Source of the DNA: Bacteroidales bacterium UBA1215 | GTDB taxonomy: Bacteria; Bacteroidota; Bacteroidia; Bacteroidales; WCHB1-69 | NCBI GenBank assembly: GCA_002309475.1 | Contig: DBXJ01000048.1 | Coordinates: 1 to 7,685 of the forward strand | Reading direction: 5' to 3' | Length of the DNA: 7,685 nt | In this document: positions 6,486 to 7,685 of the stretch, one piece after another | Position numbering within the stretch: position 1 is the stretch's first letter | Layout: each line of letters starts with the position of its first letter | Translations under genes and position numbers: made by a program | Notes under the pieces: model-generated | The model's input: the letters and a program-made list of their open reading frames with translations, nothing else | Told to the model about the DNA's origin: nothing | The model's database searches: none

Positions 6486-7685
6486 TTATAGGTTCTTCAA
6501 AATAAAATCGGTCAATTTGGTATATAAGTGATAACGTGTGTTGCCACCATAGATGCCGTGATTTTTATTCGGATAGAAATATTGTTCATATTGTTTGTCG
6601 GCCTTGTTCAAAGCAGTTACCAAATCCACACTGTTTTGGAAATGAACATTGTCGTCTGTTAGTCCGTGAATCAATAAGTAGTTGCCTTTTAATTTGCTTG
6701 CATGGGTGATAGGGGAGTTGTCATCATAACCGGTAGGATTTTCTTGTGGTGTCTGCAAAAATCTTTCGGTGTATATATTGTCGTAGTAACGCCAAGTGGT
6801 GACAGGTGCAACGGCAATGGCCATTTTGAAAATACCTTCACCTTTAAACATTGCCAAACTGGAAAGATAGCCGCCAAAACTCCATCCCCAAATGCCGATT
6901 CTGTCGCCGTCAACGTAGGGAAGTGATTTTAAATATTTGGCAGTGGCAATTTGGTCGATAGCTTCGTATTTACCCATTTGTTTGTAGATACATTTCTTGA
7001 AAGCATCTCCACGAGTGGCAGTGCCACGTCCATCTGTGCAAACTATTATATATCCTTTTTGTGACAACATCTGATACCATGCTTCTTCCATGCCTTCTCC
7101 CAAAGAATTTTTTACTTCTTGCGAGCCGGGACCTCCATATACGTGCATCAAAACAGGATATTTTTTGTTAGGATCAAAATCGTTGGGTAATGTGATAACA
7201 CCATTGAGAGTAACACCTTCTTCGGTAGTAAAAGAAAATAATTTTTTAGGAGCAAAACGATATTCTTGCATCAATGCTTTGTAGTCTTCGTTGCCTTTCA
7301 TTACTTTTAGCAATTTACCATTGTTATCGTGCAAAGTGTAAATATTCGGTTCTGTAATATTGGAATATACATTTCTGTAATACTTGCAGGTAGGACTGAA
7401 TGTAACTGAATTCCAGCCATCTCCGCTTGTCAGCAATTTCTTTTTCTTTCCGGAAAAGTCGATGGCATACAAATCACGATTCAAAGTGCCTGATTCGTTC
7501 GATAGGTAATAAATGCGTTTGTTGGTTTGGTCAACTGCACAAATATTGGCAACTTCCCAATCGCCTTTGGTAAGTTGTGTGATGCTGCCACCCAATGTTA
7601 CATAATAAATATGGTTGAAACCGTCTCTTTCGGAAGTAACAATCATGTGTTTGTTGTCGTTGAGAAAATAATAGTCGTGGGTAAC
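6486..7685 (-). CDS. dpp4: S9-family prolyl dipeptidyl peptidase IV-like protein (5' end outside the window)
   Basis: The reading frame stays open to the window edge, so only the last 400 residues are visible and the signal peptide and most of the beta-propeller are missing. Using visible-fragment numbering, residues 1-150 are the final propeller blades and the rest is the alpha/beta-hydrolase domain. The triad is complete: S269 in GWSFGGY, D344 in GLTDDNVHFQ and H376 in NKNHGIYGG. YGGPGSQ (Y183) supplies the oxyanion tyrosine, and RYYDNIYTERF is the DPP IV-type S1/S2 pocket segment. These points favour DPP IV over prolyl tripeptidyl peptidase or DPP5, but the substrate-binding Glu pair lies in the unseen propeller. 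DPP IV removes X-Pro dipeptides from peptides in the periplasm or at the surface, feeding peptide fermentation. The TAA at 6488-6486 is followed by nspC after a single base. Confidence 0.92.
   Translation of the reverse strand, partial: VTHDYYFLNDNKHMIVTSERDGFNHIYYVTLGGSITQLTKGDWEVANICAVDQTNKRIYYLSNESGTLNRDLYAIDFSGKKKKLLTSGDGWNSVTFSPTCKYYRNVYSNITEPNIYTLHDNNGKLLKVMKGNEDYKALMQEYRFAPKKLFSFTTEEGVTLNGVITLPNDFDPNKKYPVLMHVYGGPGSQEVKNSLGEGMEEAWYQMLSQKGYIIVCTDGRGTATRGDAFKKCIYKQMGKYEAIDQIATAKYLKSLPYVDGDRIGIWGWSFGGYLSSLAMFKGEGIFKMAIAVAPVTTWRYYDNIYTERFLQTPQENPTGYDDNSPITHASKLKGNYLLIHGLTDDNVHFQNSVDLVTALNKADKQYEQYFYPNKNHGIYGGNTRYHLYTKLTDFILKNL

Noticed and set aside
1..7685. CRISPR arrays, insertion sequences, tRNA genes or a defence system
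   Set aside because: No spaced direct repeats, transposase motifs or cloverleaf sequences were seen. The PglZ domain of porX also occurs in BREX phage defence, but here it is fused to a receiver domain with no other BREX genes, so PorX is the right call.

Overview
The window looks like AT-rich chromosomal DNA from an anaerobic Bacteroidota, most likely a Bacteroidales relative. Four things point there: a PorX-type response regulator with a PglZ domain, a Porphyromonas-like dipeptidyl peptidase IV, a reverse rubrerythrin, and promoter-like TAnnTTTG boxes without clear Shine-Dalgarno sequences. The genus cannot be named from sequence alone. No mobile element, CRISPR array, tRNA or rRNA gene was seen.

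Layout: porX (complement 1-1557) lies back to back with a secreted M64-family zinc metallopeptidase gene (1698-2972), with 140 bp between them. Two more plus-strand genes follow as separate transcription units. The first is a reverse rubrerythrin (3070-3618) with a promoter-like box and a strong intrinsic terminator at about 3640-3666. The second is a nitrilase-superfamily omega-amidase-like enzyme (3727-4515), with a perfect TAnnTTTG box only 17 bases before its start codon. From the other side comes a tightly packed minus-strand cluster: a DPP IV-like S9 serine peptidase (5' end outside the window), then nspC (carboxynorspermidine/carboxyspermidine decarboxylase) one base later, then a ResB/Ccs1-like membrane protein whose start overlaps the end of nspC. 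The last gene converges on the nitrilase gene and their coding regions overlap by 39 bp.

Functions: PorX is the cytoplasmic regulator of type IX secretion and gliding-type systems. The M64 protein and DPP IV are exported peptidases that suit a protein- and peptide-fermenting lifestyle. Reverse rubrerythrin removes peroxide or oxygen, as expected in an anaerobe. NspC makes spermidine or norspermidine by the carboxyspermidine route. The ResB-like protein suggests cytochrome c maturation, but its usual CcsA partner is absent here. Most of the window is ordinary core metabolism. The points worth a second look are the lone ResB-like gene in the peptidase-nspC cluster, the 39-bp convergent overlap, the porX/M64 divergent pair, and a 15-bp palindrome between terminator and promoter upstream of the nitrilase gene.
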